Source: Enchytraeus crypticus (lineage: Eukaryota > Annelida > Clitellata > Enchytraeida > Enchytraeidae). From it: 64,000 bases of DNA. The notes beneath the pieces are model-generated. The model was not told where the DNA came from, searched no databases, and saw only the letters and a list, made by a program, of their open reading frames with translations. Of this stretch, positions 12,501 to 33,435 are shown piece after piece. Where the stretch lies: assembly GCA_905160935.1 (NCBI GenBank), contig CAJHZI010000736.1, positions 377,001 through 441,000 on the forward strand, in the 5' to 3' direction. A program made the translations under genes and the position numbers. Every line of letters begins with the position of its first letter. The stretch's first letter is position 1.

Positions 12501-15305
12501 CCAGAAATTCTCCTCATGGCTCCTAGAATGACCTCTTTCATCTAATCAAAGTAGTAAGAGACATTCAAGTCTTACAATACTTATTGTAAATACAGTTATA
12601 TATTAATGCAAATTATAGGAATGGAGAGATAGTCTCATTAGTTATGTTTCCTTTCTATTTTTATGTTTAGGCCTACTTGTATGATGGTATTTGTAGTTTA
12701 TTTGTAAATTGTAACCTGATTGGTGAAATAAAACTATCTCTACAAGTCGTATATTAAAGTGGTTCTATTTTAAAATAAAATTTTTATCTGCAAAAGTGAA
12801 ACAAAACTTGAATACATTTGCTTTTAAATTTAACTTAAAGGCATTGAAGCCCTGCATCTCACTTCCTCAGAAGCCATGACCAGAACATCCCATATGAGTT
12901 CTAACATCATTTATAGTTTATTTATGTTTCGTGGACGTCGACTTTGCACTGTTTTGTACAGCGAAATTGATTTTAAACTGCATTCGTGATAATTTGTCCA
13001 TTGGTTGCTTTTAAGTACAAAACTAAATATTTATATTTATTATACTAAATCAATATCAAATGTGGCAGTAATTCCATTATCGACCATGATACTTCAAGCT
13101 CCAAGTAATGGCATTTGTTCTAAAATATGATAAAAAACTTGTTATAATCAGAAAAAGTTATTTATGTAAAATACTACCCAAGAGATTTCATAAACAAAAT
13201 CCAATGTGGATTGTGAGTTAAAGCATTCACAGCATATTTTATTACTCATAGTAATAAAAGCTACTATACAAAATACTCAAGCAAGAGTCATACAATTACA
13301 CTAGTCTACTTGCAAAACTCATAAGGATTAATTAGCTAAAAGTTCCCTATGAACAGCTCAAAGATCTTCAACTTATTTAATAAATTATCAATGAAGAACT
13401 GCTCATTAACCTCGAGGCACTGAACTTCCTGACGACTGGAGCTGTCGGTAAGTCTAACGTTAGCGATCAGCAGGTCCTCGTTTGTTCGAGTACAGGTCAG
13501 ACAGGTCAAGATGACGGCAGCCGGGCTCTGAACAGAGAGTTCTAGCGTAGTGGCCTCATTGCGGGTCAAACCTGTGGACTTTCTTATCTCCTGCAGCAAA
13601 AACACAGCTAACGTGAAGTGGAATTACTTGCGTGATCGTTAATTAATCTTGATATAAATGTAACACACTAAATCGAGAGTTAACTATAAAACTGCAATAC
13701 CGATTAGAATATTGTAACTGACGGGCATAAAATTCGAACCCCCTCCCCCCCATACTTAGTACACAACCGGAAGCCTATCCAGTTGATGGCTAGATTAGGC
13801 AATTCTTTCTGTAGTACATTTAGTTATCAGTTTCGATACATGAATCTATTGACTGATTTTGACTGATTGACAGACTAGATACCTACGGTATATAATATAT
13901 TGACAGATTAAGATACTTACCTCTCTAATGAGCCTCACAAGGTCAAAGCTCTCAGAATGGAACTCCGTGAATCGATTTGCTTTATAGAAAGTCACGAGAC
14001 TCGCAGATTGATCAATACCATTATATTGCATGGATTTGCAGTTATAGCCATTGCTGAAACAGCGACAAATATTGCTTAAGATATTTAGATTAATGAGAAA
14101 TGAGTTTTCAATTTAGTGCTACCCTAATATGCATGATTAGCGTCTAAATGATTAGAAAAAATTAGCATCGTGTATCTAACACTGAAAGCAGCCGAGTTTG
14201 CTTTAAGCTACGAGGAAACAGTATAATAAGATAAAGTTAAAATTCAAATATAGATTTGTGGCTGAAAAACTTATGAATGAGCAAGTTTTAAATGAATTTA
14301 AGAAAATTTAATACGAAATAAAAAGACTATTTAGCAACCTATTTTCAATATATAAATTCTGTGAAATCATAAAGAACCGATAGGCTATATCACATTACAT
14401 AGCCATGCAAGAGACGAAGATCCCTTTGTAGTACGTCTTATTCAAGTTCTGCATGCAAATGACGTCAGCATCGTTTTCCAGAATCTCTGCCAGGAATTCT
14501 ATGTGTTGCTCGCGTGATTCAGGTCCTTGACCTACGGCATATGAGATGACCTTGAAGCATTTAGCAGTATTGCCAGGTCTGCCTATCCATTTTCTGTTAG
14601 AAATGCACAACGTTTTATTACTATTTTCATAACACGACAGTAATAATATTTGTTTTTATTATTTTTTATTTACAACATTAATAATTTATTAGAAGGAAAA
14701 CAAGAAAAAATTTTCCTCTTTCGAAAACTTAAAAGGACAAAGAATGAAATAGCATCAATATTGCGAATTTAATTTTTGGTTTGAACAAAGACTCGTTGCA
14801 AGTTGGAAGCAACGAAACTCTACCCAATGTTATATACTTCTTAGACACTGTACAAACCTGTCAATTTATATCGTAAGTATTTTAAAATTTGCTCCTTAGA
14901 TGCCATTCAAACCCTAAATGTTTTGAAATGTTGTTACTTTTGAATTGATAGAAGTAAAATTCATTAAGAGTATTGAATCCAGAAATTGAAAAGAATTCTC
15001 AATCAGCTTCATAATTTACGAGAAATTAACTAACCTATTCCATCCCACAGTTTCAGCGTTCATTAAATCCTCATCGTTCTCTACATCCATGCCATCCCAA
15101 CTCGTTCCCGATTGTTCCGGGATGTTATTGCAGGAGTTTAGATTCCTTCCGATTAGGCCTTCTCCGGATTGGAAGTCTTGGGGATGAAGGGCTCCGTAGT
15201 TAATGGGCATGAGTGAGAGATTAGGGACTGTGCGAGCTTCCGGGCGGGCGAGTCCGAAGACCCATCGACCATGTGATGTAGCCAAATCTTCTGCTAACTC
15301 AGGTG
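9576..15305 (-). CDS. ANGEL/CCR4-like EEP-fold protein with degenerate active site (5' end not found)
   Basis: Seven exons join with consistent phases: 15305-15035, 14593-14399, 14053-13921, 13590-13411, 12541-12356, 11563-11483 and 9773-9576 (stop). Motifs run in the order of the ANGEL/CCR4 branch of the endonuclease/exonuclease/phosphatase fold. Active ANGEL/CNOT6-type deadenylases have SYN, LQE, NTH, GDFN, DYIF and SDH; here these read SYAVGQ, CMQNL, ANVRL, CGNFC, ADYIW and ADH. The Mg-binding Asn, Glu, Asp and Asn are therefore replaced, and so is the His of NTH. Only the Asp of DYI and the last His remain. The frame is open and the splice sites are intact, so I read this as an expressed pseudoenzyme rather than a dead copy. 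The first exon listed (about 90 residues, low complexity) precedes the fold. At least one more 5' exon is needed; the exon at 21356-20827 on the same strand is a candidate, but I could not link them. Confidence 0.85.
9778..10125 (-). mobile_element. LINE-1 family, subfamily with TTGA tail, abutting an exon
   Basis: The minus strand reads FNSLPQDLRSCNCIDTLLGK and LKTHLFPP, stop, then a 3' UTR ending GAGGAACCGGACGTTATATT and repeated TTGA. The tail ends a few bases from the acceptor of the last EEP-fold exon (9773). Confidence 0.8.
10505..10657. repeat. 27-bp minisatellite, left part
   Basis: The unit is GACTTAATTGATTCAATTGATTTGATT with few changes. The array continues at 11031-11103 on the other side of the MITE, so it was split by that insertion. 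Confidence 0.9.
10658..11030 (+). mobile_element. MITE, copy 1 (373 bp), inserted in a minisatellite
   Basis: The ends are inverted repeats (AGATCAGTTCGGTAAT and ATTACCGAAAAGATCT). A close copy lies inverted at 40590-40948. It has no coding capacity. The same 27-bp satellite flanks both sides, and the junctions show a 2-bp duplication (AT, or TA if the end is set one base in). It is therefore a recent non-autonomous DNA transposon. Confidence 0.85.
11031..11103. repeat. 27-bp minisatellite, right part
   Basis: This is the continuation of the array at 10505-10657, with the same unit and orientation, displaced by the MITE. Confidence 0.9.
11671..11806 (-). mobile_element. SINE-1
   Basis: The family has the same order of A box, B box and tail as at 5157. 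This copy has a changed variable part. It lies in the intron before the 27-residue exon of the EEP-fold gene. Confidence 0.8.
11855..12060 (-). mobile_element. LINE-2 family relic
   Basis: The minus strand gives LLKEVIEWRMEGK, stop, VNRDMLN and a decayed terminal part, close to the copy at 61790. It lies in an intron of the EEP-fold gene. Confidence 0.6.
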
Positions 15306-15704
15306 CTGTAAAAATTATGATAATATTTCTATATTAAAATGTAGTACTCAAGCGAGCATAGAGAAATGGAGCTGCAGGTGAAAAGTAAATTAAATAAAGT
15401 ATTTTTACAAAGCCATTTTACGAAGTTAGTTAACACAATTCGAGATCAATGTATTCAGTCAATAAAACACAGAAACATAAAATACAGTTTTTTTCTCGCG
15501 ATACTTTATAACACGTAGCCTAATGTTTTTGATCCAGTATTCAGATGAGTGAATTTCGATAAATTAAATTTAGACTATTTTGACAATGATTTTGATTAAT
15601 TTAATGAAATAAATACCTCTCTAAACTGGGAAATCAAATCAAACCCACAAAATGCTGGTAATAAAAGTTGACTATTATATCAGTGCTGTCGTCTCTTTCT
15701 CTCT

Positions 15705-15900
15705 CTAGTATTCTGCCAAGTAGCATGTCCATGGTGCATTTTTATACTCTCGACTCTGCTTTAACGTTCCATAAGATCACCCTATAGATCAACAAGTTAA
15801 TCCCTCCAAAAAAGGCTATGCCTCATCCATACCTTGTGTAGTCTATTGCTTGGAAAAATATGGCTTTGAGGCGGTTTCGTTTGCCTTCCTGAGTATATGA
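15705..15900 (-). mobile_element. SINE-2, minus strand
   Basis: It has the same order as 2399-2590: TTCTGCCAAGTAGCATGTCC, ATCAACAAGTTAATCCCTCC, then the decayed core. Confidence 0.65.
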
Positions 15901-16184
15901 CTTGTCTCCCCTTAAGACACGTTACAGTTAACAGCCGATCTAGTCTTCAGATTCCCGGACACATCACGGGATACAGTGCTGTTTTAAAAATGTTAAATCT
16001 ACAAATCTTCCAACTATTATCATATCCCGACTGAGTTTCAGTAAAGCCACATTTTAAATTAAATTAAACTTTCCTACTCCAAACCAAATAGCTAACCTAT
16101 CGTTCTCATGCTCCAGTTTCACTGCTTACTCCGGACTGTACTTCTACAACCATGTAATAAATCAGATAAAATGCCTTATACACC

Positions 16185-16312
16185 GGGATTGAGGATACCA
16201 GTCGCTATTCCGACTGTTAGTCATCAGATGCAGGATTCAAATCCAATGTCCGCTCCGTCACTGGGTTGATCGAGACAGGAAACTGACGTTAAACTTGGCT
16301 TTGACCATTTTA
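16185..16312 (+). mobile_element. Divergent SINE with SINE-1 tail
   Basis: The B-box-like GGATTCAAATCC and tail GACAGGAAACTGACGTTAAA are clear. The head differs from SINE-1, so this is either an old copy or a different head on the same tail. Confidence 0.55.
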
Positions 16313-16424
16313 GATAGTGAATTATTTCGAGCCAAAATTCGTTTTAGATTTACCTGCATTATTAGCCTCTTTCTTTCTCGGTACCTCCGTGTCCTCACTC
16401 AGCTCATAATCTCTATAAAATACG

Positions 16425-16600
16425 TCATCATCATCATCATCATCATCATCATCGTCGTCGTCGTAGTCGTCGTCGTCATCATCATCATCATCATCATCAC
16501 CATCATCATCATCTTCTTCCCGTAAATCCCAGTTTAACCAGGATCGAGATACGAATAGACTTTCTCCAGTCCTCCCAGTACAATCTCAATAAAATACAAT
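16425..16600 (-). mobile_element. R3 repeat fragment with long CAT/CGT tail
   Basis: About 85 bp of CAT/CGT repeat adjoins CCCGTAAATCCCAGTTTAAC and ACGAATAGACT, the tail end of R3. The repeat grew from the element's tail. Confidence 0.65.
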
Positions 16601-17173
16601 AAACTACAATGAATTAGTATCAACAGTGTTGATGGACTTGCAGTACCTTACTTAAAGCAAACGATAGTGTAGCTTAGCAATTGTTATCGGCTTTGAGCTG
16701 ATTTGATTTTGTTTTTCAGCTGATTTAACATTAACATACCGGTTTGTAGGCTATATTCATGTAGCTATCATGATTTTTATTGCAGTATCCCAAACTTCAC
16801 AATCAAATTTGTTAGAATTTATGATAGGAGAATTAGTTAATATTTAAAATAAAATAAAATAAAAATAACAGAATTGCAATAGTTTTAACTTCGAATAACC
16901 GATATATAACATGAAATAATAGAATTAGTTAGGATTCATGGAATAACTAAAATATTTATGAATGCAGAGCGCTTACACAGCCATACTGTGAGTGATTTCT
17001 CAAAGCTATAGGCCTCCTCAAAACGTAAGCAAGTTATTAGGTAATTAAATCAAATGCTTGAGATATTTTACTTTTTCAAAAAAATCAATAATTAGCCCAC
17101 TTAAAATATTGAAAAATTCAAATGTGTTTTCTATCAAGCGTTTAAAGGCACAATATTTACTACATCTTAGAGG

Positions 17174-17335
17174 AAATTAACTAATAAAATAAAAGAGAAT
17201 GCTATTGGATAAAAATTAACTAATAAAATAAAAGAGAATGCTATTGGATAAAAATTAACTAATAAAATAAAAGAGAATGCTATTGGATAAAAATTAACTA
17301 ATAAAATAAAAGAGAATGCTAATGGATAAAAATTC
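17174..17335. repeat. 39-bp minisatellite, 4 copies
   Basis: The unit contains TAATAAAATAAAAGAGAATG and is nearly identical in all copies. The length is a multiple of 3, so an open frame runs across it without meaning. Confidence 0.9.
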
Positions 17336-18575
17336 AGAGGAAAAAAGCTATGCATTAAATCTAAAATTAAATTAATAAAATAAAATAAATCTAAATTAGA
17401 TCTTAGAAGACATGAAGCAGGCCCTATAGTGATTTAGTTAGTTCCCATTATTACAGCCCACAACTGGCTGCTCGTAAATCGCTACGCAATAAAATCTCGT
17501 GTTTGCTAAAGAAACAAAAAGAATAGAGCGCAGTTGTAACTAAACAGGCTTCAATAAATATTTAAAAACTGCCCATTTTCTCTTGCATATTTGAATACAA
17601 ATATTTATGGATCTAACTCTTGAAAGGTGTTTTTTTACAAATTACTCTGCACAAATATTTATTCTTATCATTCCTGATGGTTGTTATGTTAATGCGCATG
17701 CACGGTGTGCGGTATAAATAAGTTTGTGGGCGGAATCCAGCTTGTGATGTTACTGCGAAATAAGAGTTACTCTTGTGCCATTCTGCGTCTTTGCGTATAC
17801 AATGTACTAGCTTGTGGTTGAGTTGATAGCTGACTTGCATGATAAACAGAGGTCACTGGTTCGTAACCTCTTGATGCCGCCTCAGACAGTACAATAGTGA
17901 GCAGATACAGATGTTAAATTGAGTTATTCAGCTTTAATAAGTAATAATTTAAATACCTAAAATAGTATTGACTCCTACAAATGAGATTGCCAGAAAGGAA
18001 TTTTCACTTGAAACATTATACCCTTAGCAAGAATTTACTATCAATACTAGTGCCCGATGTTATGATAGACTCTGCATCTAAGACTTGTTAACTTAAAACA
18101 CGTCACGGAAGTAAAGTCTGTACTGGCTAATATTTTCCAGAGTAAGCCAATCACATAAATCATTCAATCAATCAGGTAAATCATTCAATCATTCAGGTAA
18201 ATTATTCAATTCATCAGAATATGACTCAGAAATCATAAACTCTAAACAATGCAAAGATTCAATAAATTAAGGTTAACCACCCATAAATTCAATTTGGGTA
18301 TAATTTAAGGCAAATTGGTAATTCGGGAGTGACCGCTAACAAAGATTACAAGTAAACGTAGATTTGGCGAATGAATATATTACAAAATAGTTGAGTGTTA
18401 ATCTCGCTGTTGGATTGGTAATCTGTAACTGTGCAATGAATGTGTGTTGTTTGCCCAAGTGGCGAAATAAAGATATATATAATAACGTAATAATTATTGT
18501 CTGACTATATTTTAATTTGAGGATCGGTTTCCTTGTTCTTAGGTTCGGGTCAGAGTAGTGCAAGTATAAAAATCA

Positions 18576-18660
18576 ATTCATCTGTTGACACCACTCTGTC
18601 AATAACATTTGTTGACACCGCTCTGTCAATAATATCTGTTGACATCGCTCTGTCAATAAG
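18576..18660. repeat. 27-bp tandem repeat, 3 copies
   Basis: The unit is TGTTGACACCACTCTGTCAA followed by seven variable bases. Confidence 0.85.
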
Positions 18661-20020
18661 ACCCATTCAGGAATTTTTCTTGATCATTATTTGGGAGTTA
18701 ATTCTTTACGCACTCAATTTTCTTTAATTTTTACTGTCTTTCATTTTTCTTAGATATATTTAGAATTAATAAGATATATAAATATTATCTAAACATTACT
18801 AAACACATCTAACATCAGTGTACCTTTTAAGTGTGTACTTATTTCTCAATGCTTTAAATCATACTCAGTAAATCAATTAAATCAGTTACAAAAAGGATAT
18901 TAGATTCTTACTTTGGTTCATCAATGTATCGATTTGTAACGTCACAGATCGAAGTGATAAAAACTGTTCATACAATGTCTTATCATAAAACAATACATGT
19001 AAATATGTCATGGCAGGATAAAGCGCAGATGTTATAACAACAACGAGGTCACATAAGTTTTGAGTAATGTGCTAATGCAGTGTAGTGTCATACAAGAACT
19101 TCTTACCATGGAACACCATTTATACATACCATGGAAGAAGTTTCTTATAGCCGTCAACATGGTCTACTGTATGTGTAAATTAAAGTAGTAAAACCATAGT
19201 CTCATTCATTTCGTAAACAATATGAGAATAAAATATCATATCACAGACATAAAGATTTTTACTACAAACATATTTATGAAAAACTCGGCACATACAAAGG
19301 TCGTTTGGAGCCATGAATTTTATGCTTTCCAAAATCAAAGTCGTTTTTCTCCACTCCTGACGTGCTGTGTAAGATCCCGGACAACTGAACGGTATAGTTT
19401 GGACCCGATAAGTTCACAGTCCATTGTATTTCCGCTTTCTTATTATAAGAGTCCCTGTGATCAACAAAAACAATTCAACAATCTCAACATATCTGATATT
19501 TTTCTAACTAGCTTCAGACATTTCAATGATTAAGTAACATTTAAATTGCAATGCCTGCAGGATAAACCGTAAATTATCAAATTATCTATGCGACGAAATC
19601 TGGGATGTTATTTTTGTATAATTTTTTAAAGAAATTATTTTAACTCTGCTAACGGAAACTAACTAATATGCTTAACCTATAGATCGAGATCGGTTCGCGT
19701 CAAATGATTACAGAGATTTTAGATAGAGATGTGTTTAGAGAATTCGAGATAGAGCTAATTTATTCGATAGATTAGTTATGTTTATAAGAACTTGTAGAAA
19801 GTTCAAAAAGTACTGATATCGCTTTCGAGTGAGTAAACTGACGTTAACATTAGCCATACCAGCTTTGCTTTAAAGGAGGTCAATGTAGATTGAAGTTGAA
19901 TCGATGCGTCTGGTTCACTATAAGTTACATGAATAATTTTTGACTGCTCCTTTTAATATAAAATAAATCAACTTTAGGAATAGTTTCCGGTTACAACCAT
20001 CGAACGTCGTGCAAATGAAC

Positions 20021-20166
20021 CGGCTGGAGCCAGTGGTCATGTCGGTAAGATACTCGACCGCAGATCAGTATGTGCGGGGTTCAAAAAACTTCAAATCCTG
20101 GCCTCTCCCGTCACTGAAATCGCTTTCGAGTGAGGAAACTGACGTTAACCTTACCTTTACCACCTT
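20021..20166 (+). mobile_element. SINE-1
   Basis: It is full length on the plus strand. The B box is disturbed by a short duplication (GGTTCAAAAAACTTCAAATCC region). The tail CTGACGTTAACCTTACC is intact. A tail-only copy lies just upstream at 19812-19873. Confidence 0.8.
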
Positions 20167-20454
20167 TTTTCATTGTCGGAAAGCTAGGTTTCAGAACTTT
20201 TAAAAAGTCTCTAGAAAAAATGACAATAAGGTCGAATCTGTGTAAAAAGGTGATTTATGACTATTTTCGCTACACTGCATGATATAAAATCAATAGAGCG
20301 CTTGACCTGTATGACTACCAGGCCAAGCTCACCTAGGGGATCACAATCAATCAAGTACTAACAGTGGCATTACACAAATAACTTAACGTCTCATAAATTT
20401 CTATAATTGAATTGATGCATAAGTGACGAATTGCTGATAATTAGTGATGGATTG

Positions 20455-20560
20455 ATGTATAATTTCTGCAGTAATGTGTGCTGTGAGGACGTCCCTGACA
20501 TCATCCCTGGATGAGAAAACGGACGTTAAACATTTATTATTTATTTATTTATAAAAAATT
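20455..20560 (+). mobile_element. LINE-1 family 3' tail
   Basis: Only the terminal part is left: GAGGACGTCCCTGACATCAT, GATGAGAAAACGGACGTTAAAC and an AT-rich TTTATTTATTTA tail. Confidence 0.7.
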
Positions 20561-20826
20561 AAACACGAAATCTAAACACTACCGAGTTTTCGCAAGGCCG
20601 TTAAGTGGAACTAACAGCCAAACATACAGTAAGTTTCTATTGCAATTTCTTGACTTTCTACATACGTTAGAAAAACCAAAAATAGTGATCGGTATTGGTA
20701 CCTGTAAAGTTCTAGCCTTATGGTTACTTCAAATTGAAAAATTGCTAAGCTCTACTTACGTTAGATACTATGTATCTAGGCGTCTACCTATAGCACTGTT
20801 ACACAGACACGCAACGATGAACATAC

Positions 20827-21356
20827 TCATTCAAAGTCTCTGCTCCATTCAGTTGATCAAATGACGTATTCCCAGCAGTAGCCTTGTGTGATTTGTCAGC
20901 AGCAGCATCTGAGGACACAATGAAATCATCTGTGCTCAGTTTAGCAACTTTAGCCCTCGCCTCCTCTTCCTCTGATATTTTCCGTGAACCTTTTCTGCCT
21001 TGAGTCACCGCCAAGGGCTTCTTTCCATTCCTGTCTGCAGATTTGGCGGTGGAAATCGGACTACTAGCTTCCTTCATAACGTCCTGAAAACTAGGCATCA
21101 TTAGATTAGCGCTTATCTCAGCAACCTTGACCTTCACTTTATTTTTCTCTGGATTCTCTGGCTCGCTCGACTTTACTTCTGCTGGTTTCTTTCTTGATCT
21201 GCCTCTATGTCTGGGTATAGGTGATTTACCGGCGTGTTCTTTGTCAAGGCTTTTGGTATTGCTGTCTAAAGTTTGATTAGTAGCTGATGACTGCGATGAG
21301 GACTGCTGCAGTCTGGCTAGTTCAGCAGCCTTGCGGGTCATTGACCTCGTCTGCAT
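20827..21356 (-). CDS. First coding exon of a basic, nuclear-type protein
   Basis: An ATG at 21356 opens a 176-codon exon ending at a GTATGT donor (20826-20821), after which the frame soon stops. The product starts MQTRSMTRKAAELARLQQ and then alternates Ser/Lys/Glu-rich, low-complexity stretches. It has clustered basic runs (RHRGRSRKK) that look like nuclear localisation signals, and RKGSRKISEEEEA, which could be a kinase site. I do not recognise a domain. The length and base composition differ clearly from the surrounding AT-rich DNA, which supports real coding. It may be the N terminus of the EEP-fold gene downstream on the same strand (15.3-9.6 kb), but the exons that would connect them were not found and the phases do not join directly (2 versus 1). 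It could also be an independent gene. Confidence 0.5.
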
Positions 21357-21667
21357 GGCAATACTGTTCTCTATTTAAATAGTATCTGTCTCTAGCAGCC
21401 GACGGTTCTATTTATACAGTTTGATTGAACAGGGCACAAATTTCATATCATAAAACTCGCTGTTTTTTAAAATACTTTAGGTCTGCAAGATGCACATAAG
21501 AAATACGCGATGGTTATTGTATGACACAAAAACTGTAAGCAATGAACTAGCAATAAGAATTTCCTCCACTGCCAGCTATGAGCAGCAGCTAATAGAAGCT
21601 GCAGTGTTGATGGACACTTCGATGACCTGCCGGGTGTTTGCTAACAGTTTATAGTCAATATAAGGAG

Positions 21668-21745
21668 GGTCTGAGTCTGATGGCCGAGTAGTGAAAAGCG
21701 TGGATTTTCTGAGCAGATAGTCCTTTTTCAAATCCGTTCGAAGCC
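21668..21745 (+). mobile_element. tRNA-derived SINE head (Leu/Ser-like)
   Basis: It has a perfect A box (TGGCCGAGTAG) and a B-box-like TTTCAAATCC. The body is decayed. Confidence 0.45.
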
Positions 21746-22720
21746 GTTTGCTATTATGAAACTATTTGACAATTATAATTTATACATTGCCATATGTCCG
21801 CAAAGTGACGCCAAAAAGAGCTCGTCGTATTTATATGTTGTCCGTAAAATTAGCCTAATTGATAAATCTTATCAATTATATAAATCTTATCAATTATAAT
21901 TGATACATTGTGCATCTCTACTATTGTAGTTTCTCTCGTTGAAGAACACATAATTAACTATTAATATATTATTTAGTATTCACTTTGCTTGTGAAACACT
22001 ATTACTTTTGACATTAAGACCGTACATATTCCTTGTACTAGCCTTTAGGCAACTTTCCTTTAAAACTTCCTAGATTCAACTAAAATTGGAAAATTCATTC
22101 CTCTGGAGTCAAAGCGAGTAAAACCTCGTCATTTACGAACACGCGTTTTTGCCAAACACATACCACTAATATTAAGCTAAGATATAAAATTTAAAAAGCA
22201 AAGACGCAAATTAGACCAAATAATTAAAGATATTCTATTATAAACAGAAACCTCTAGTTTAGAAAGTAATTCAAAGTGATTATTTCATTAGTGTACTTTT
22301 ACATAAATGGCGGTGATCACAATACACACACCCCTTAACTATTGGAACATATGCTAACTTGAAATTTTACAAATGGAAACTATGTAGGCAGGAAAAGGTC
22401 TTGCAACTAGAAGTCAACTGTAAAGAGTCACGTGTTACATTGTCTTAAAATTTCAATCATATTGATTACATGTTATATCATTTGTAACGAGCAAATGATG
22501 TACTCTATTTACTTTATGAAACTATGAGAATTGTTTGTATGTATTTAAACACAATATGACGTAACTCCAAATGAGCATTTAAGCCAAGTTTAAGATAAAG
22601 ATACTTGTGAAAAGATGTGAGGTAACTTGCATGTAATTTCATTCCTAGTTTCCTTGATAGTTGGACATATCCATACCGATCATAAATAATCTATTGATTT
22701 ACACGTACACTCATAAACTA

Positions 22721-22835
22721 CACGAGTCGTAAGAGGCGACTGAGCAAAAATTGAGGTAGCCAACGAGAAACCACCTCAAAAGCCATATTATTCTCAAACT
22801 ATAGGCTATATTAACGTGTGGATAAGGCATAGCCT
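22721..22835 (+). mobile_element. SINE-2 fragment
   Basis: GTCGTAAGAGGCGACTGAGC and GAGAAACCACCTCAAAAGCC match the middle of the copy at 31076. It is cut by a SINE-1. Confidence 0.7.
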
Positions 22836-22840
22836 TTTAA

Positions 22841-22976
22841 AGCTGGTAAAGCTAAGATTAACGTCAGTTTCCTCACTCGAAAGCGATGTCAGTGACGGAC
22901 GAGCCCAGGATTTGAACACTGCATCTACTGATCCGCGGTCGAGTATCTTACCGACTTCGCCACTGGTTCCAACCGG
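22841..22976 (-). mobile_element. SINE-1, next to a SINE-2 fragment
   Basis: It is full length on the minus strand with clear A and B boxes and abuts a SINE-2 fragment (22721-22835). Open frames on both strands here are SINE sequence. A tail-only copy is at 23255-23305. Confidence 0.85.
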
Positions 22977-24814
22977 TTTTGTGGCGGGATTAACTCGTTG
23001 CTCGATGGAGTGTTCTCTATGGAGCTTGAAAAGCAGCATAAGAGTAGGAATATGTACCTTGGATTTGTCATTTGCCAGAACTTTCGATAAAGAGATTGAG
23101 TTTTACATTCTGATTTCAAAAGAATGGCCACATTAGATACAAATTAAAGCAAGTGGTCGGATATCTCATTAAGCGCTTTAAACTCTTTAGGATTTAAAAC
23201 AGTTGCATAGATATTATGAGAATAACTACTACTACTATTACTAGCTCGATCAAACAAATAAAAAGCTAATGTTAACGTCAATTTCCTCACTCGAAATCTA
23301 TGCATGTCAATCGTCACCCATCAATTTTAGTGTCACACAACGTCTTTCGGAAATTTAAACCAATTTTTGAGGATTCAGACTTATGAAATTTTCCTGAGTC
23401 GAAAAATTGTAAAGTTAGCTGACATATTAGCCAGCAAATGTAAAGTAGAATATTGAGAACAATTGAAAGTTTTATGATTAATTATATTCAAGTGGACCAA
23501 AACGGACCATTACAGTTATCTAGTGTTGGTATAACAATCTCTCGGTGTCAGCATAAACATCATATTTGATTTCATCATATGTGAGGCAGCGGTGGGCGTT
23601 GTCTTCGGGCAATAAAATTATGACAAAGTGCATAACAGCCGCTCTAGTATTTATTTATTTTAATTTAGTTTTGCGATATCACCAATTATAAATTTAGTAT
23701 TGATGTGCTCCTGATATCATTTTGTGTAAGGAAACGAACCCAAACCTTTAGTGTTATTGTTTAATGCCGTTTAACGGTAGGCCTGTATGTATTACACAAC
23801 TGGTAGGTATCTGATAGTCGTTGGACTATACATGTTCATATTACGTTTAACAACTATTTTATTTTAATATTTATTACATTTTTAATTTAAAAAATTTTGC
23901 GAGTTTTAAAATTAGATGCTTTCTTTCTTGTCTTTATCAGTTCGTTAGAATTATTAAATTTAAAATCCTGTCGAAATAATTCTTCTAGAAAGTTTCACAC
24001 GCTGAATCTGCTATGATATCAGAGTTATCAATGTTAATGTATATGTATTTGGACGTATATTTCGATATCTGATTTCAAATTCGTTTTAAATTCTCTTGAA
24101 AAAACCCAATTTGATGATATGTTATCATATCATTAAATATGTTTCATATGTTTCTTCGGCATAGTCTGGGCGACTCTTCTCTGTCCAGGATCAAATGAGC
24201 ATTGAGGGTATATTACCTCGTCCCTTTTGTTTCCAAACTATATCCAGGTTTCCCGGTTCTAGTATTATATTATAGACTAATAGTTCCGAATCTTCATTAT
24301 ATCTCACTATCTAATGTTTGTTGCAGTCCCAATTCATATTATCCGCGACAGTTATGCACCGCTATATTCTGAGCCAAAATTTCGCTTTCTTATCTTAGCA
24401 GTGTATCGGAACAATTCCATTCCTCTACCGGTCGACTGAGCTGTTTTATTACAGTAGCTCATAACGTGTATATTTTGTAAGATAAATATTCAAGATGTAA
24501 ATAAAAATTATAATCTAATAATTATGTTGTAATAGAGATATTATACATTAATAGATAAATAGGTTAATAGGCTAATAGTATTAAGTAATTTAATGCTATT
24601 CTCGTGATGACTTTGTTTTACAAATATTTCAAAATCAATGTAAGGGTGCAGCTGTCCTCTAAGTCCTCTAAAATCGTAATTTATATAATGTATAATATTG
24701 TAGAACCTTTTCCAAATTATAGAAATATAGGAATCAATTAATATAAATAAAAATTGATTAATATAAGTTAAATAAAATCCGAAAGGACCTAGATCTGTTT
24801 GACATCAAGAAGGA

Positions 24815-33435
<8,621 letters not shown>

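Larger units (their letters stand above)
15901..20826. other. Repeat-rich, no exon recognised
   Basis: It holds SINE, R3 and LINE fragments, the 39-bp and 27-bp tandem repeats and a decayed AATCATTC repeat (18150-18220). It might be an intron if the exon at 21356 belongs to the EEP-fold gene. Confidence 0.5.
21357..24814. other. Divergent intergenic space between two genes
   Basis: The minus-strand first exon (21356) and the plus-strand RhoGAP start (24815) point away from each other, so promoters of both should lie here. I see only SINE-1, SINE-2 and tRNA-like fragments and AT-rich DNA, with no convincing promoter motif. Confidence 0.5.

Noticed and set aside
17613-17840. 75-codon minus-strand frame
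   Set aside because: Composition is slightly coding-like, but there is no family match and no exon boundaries that fit its neighbours.
19222-19533. 103-codon plus-strand frame
   Set aside because: No motif, no splice context and no family resemblance; treated as chance.
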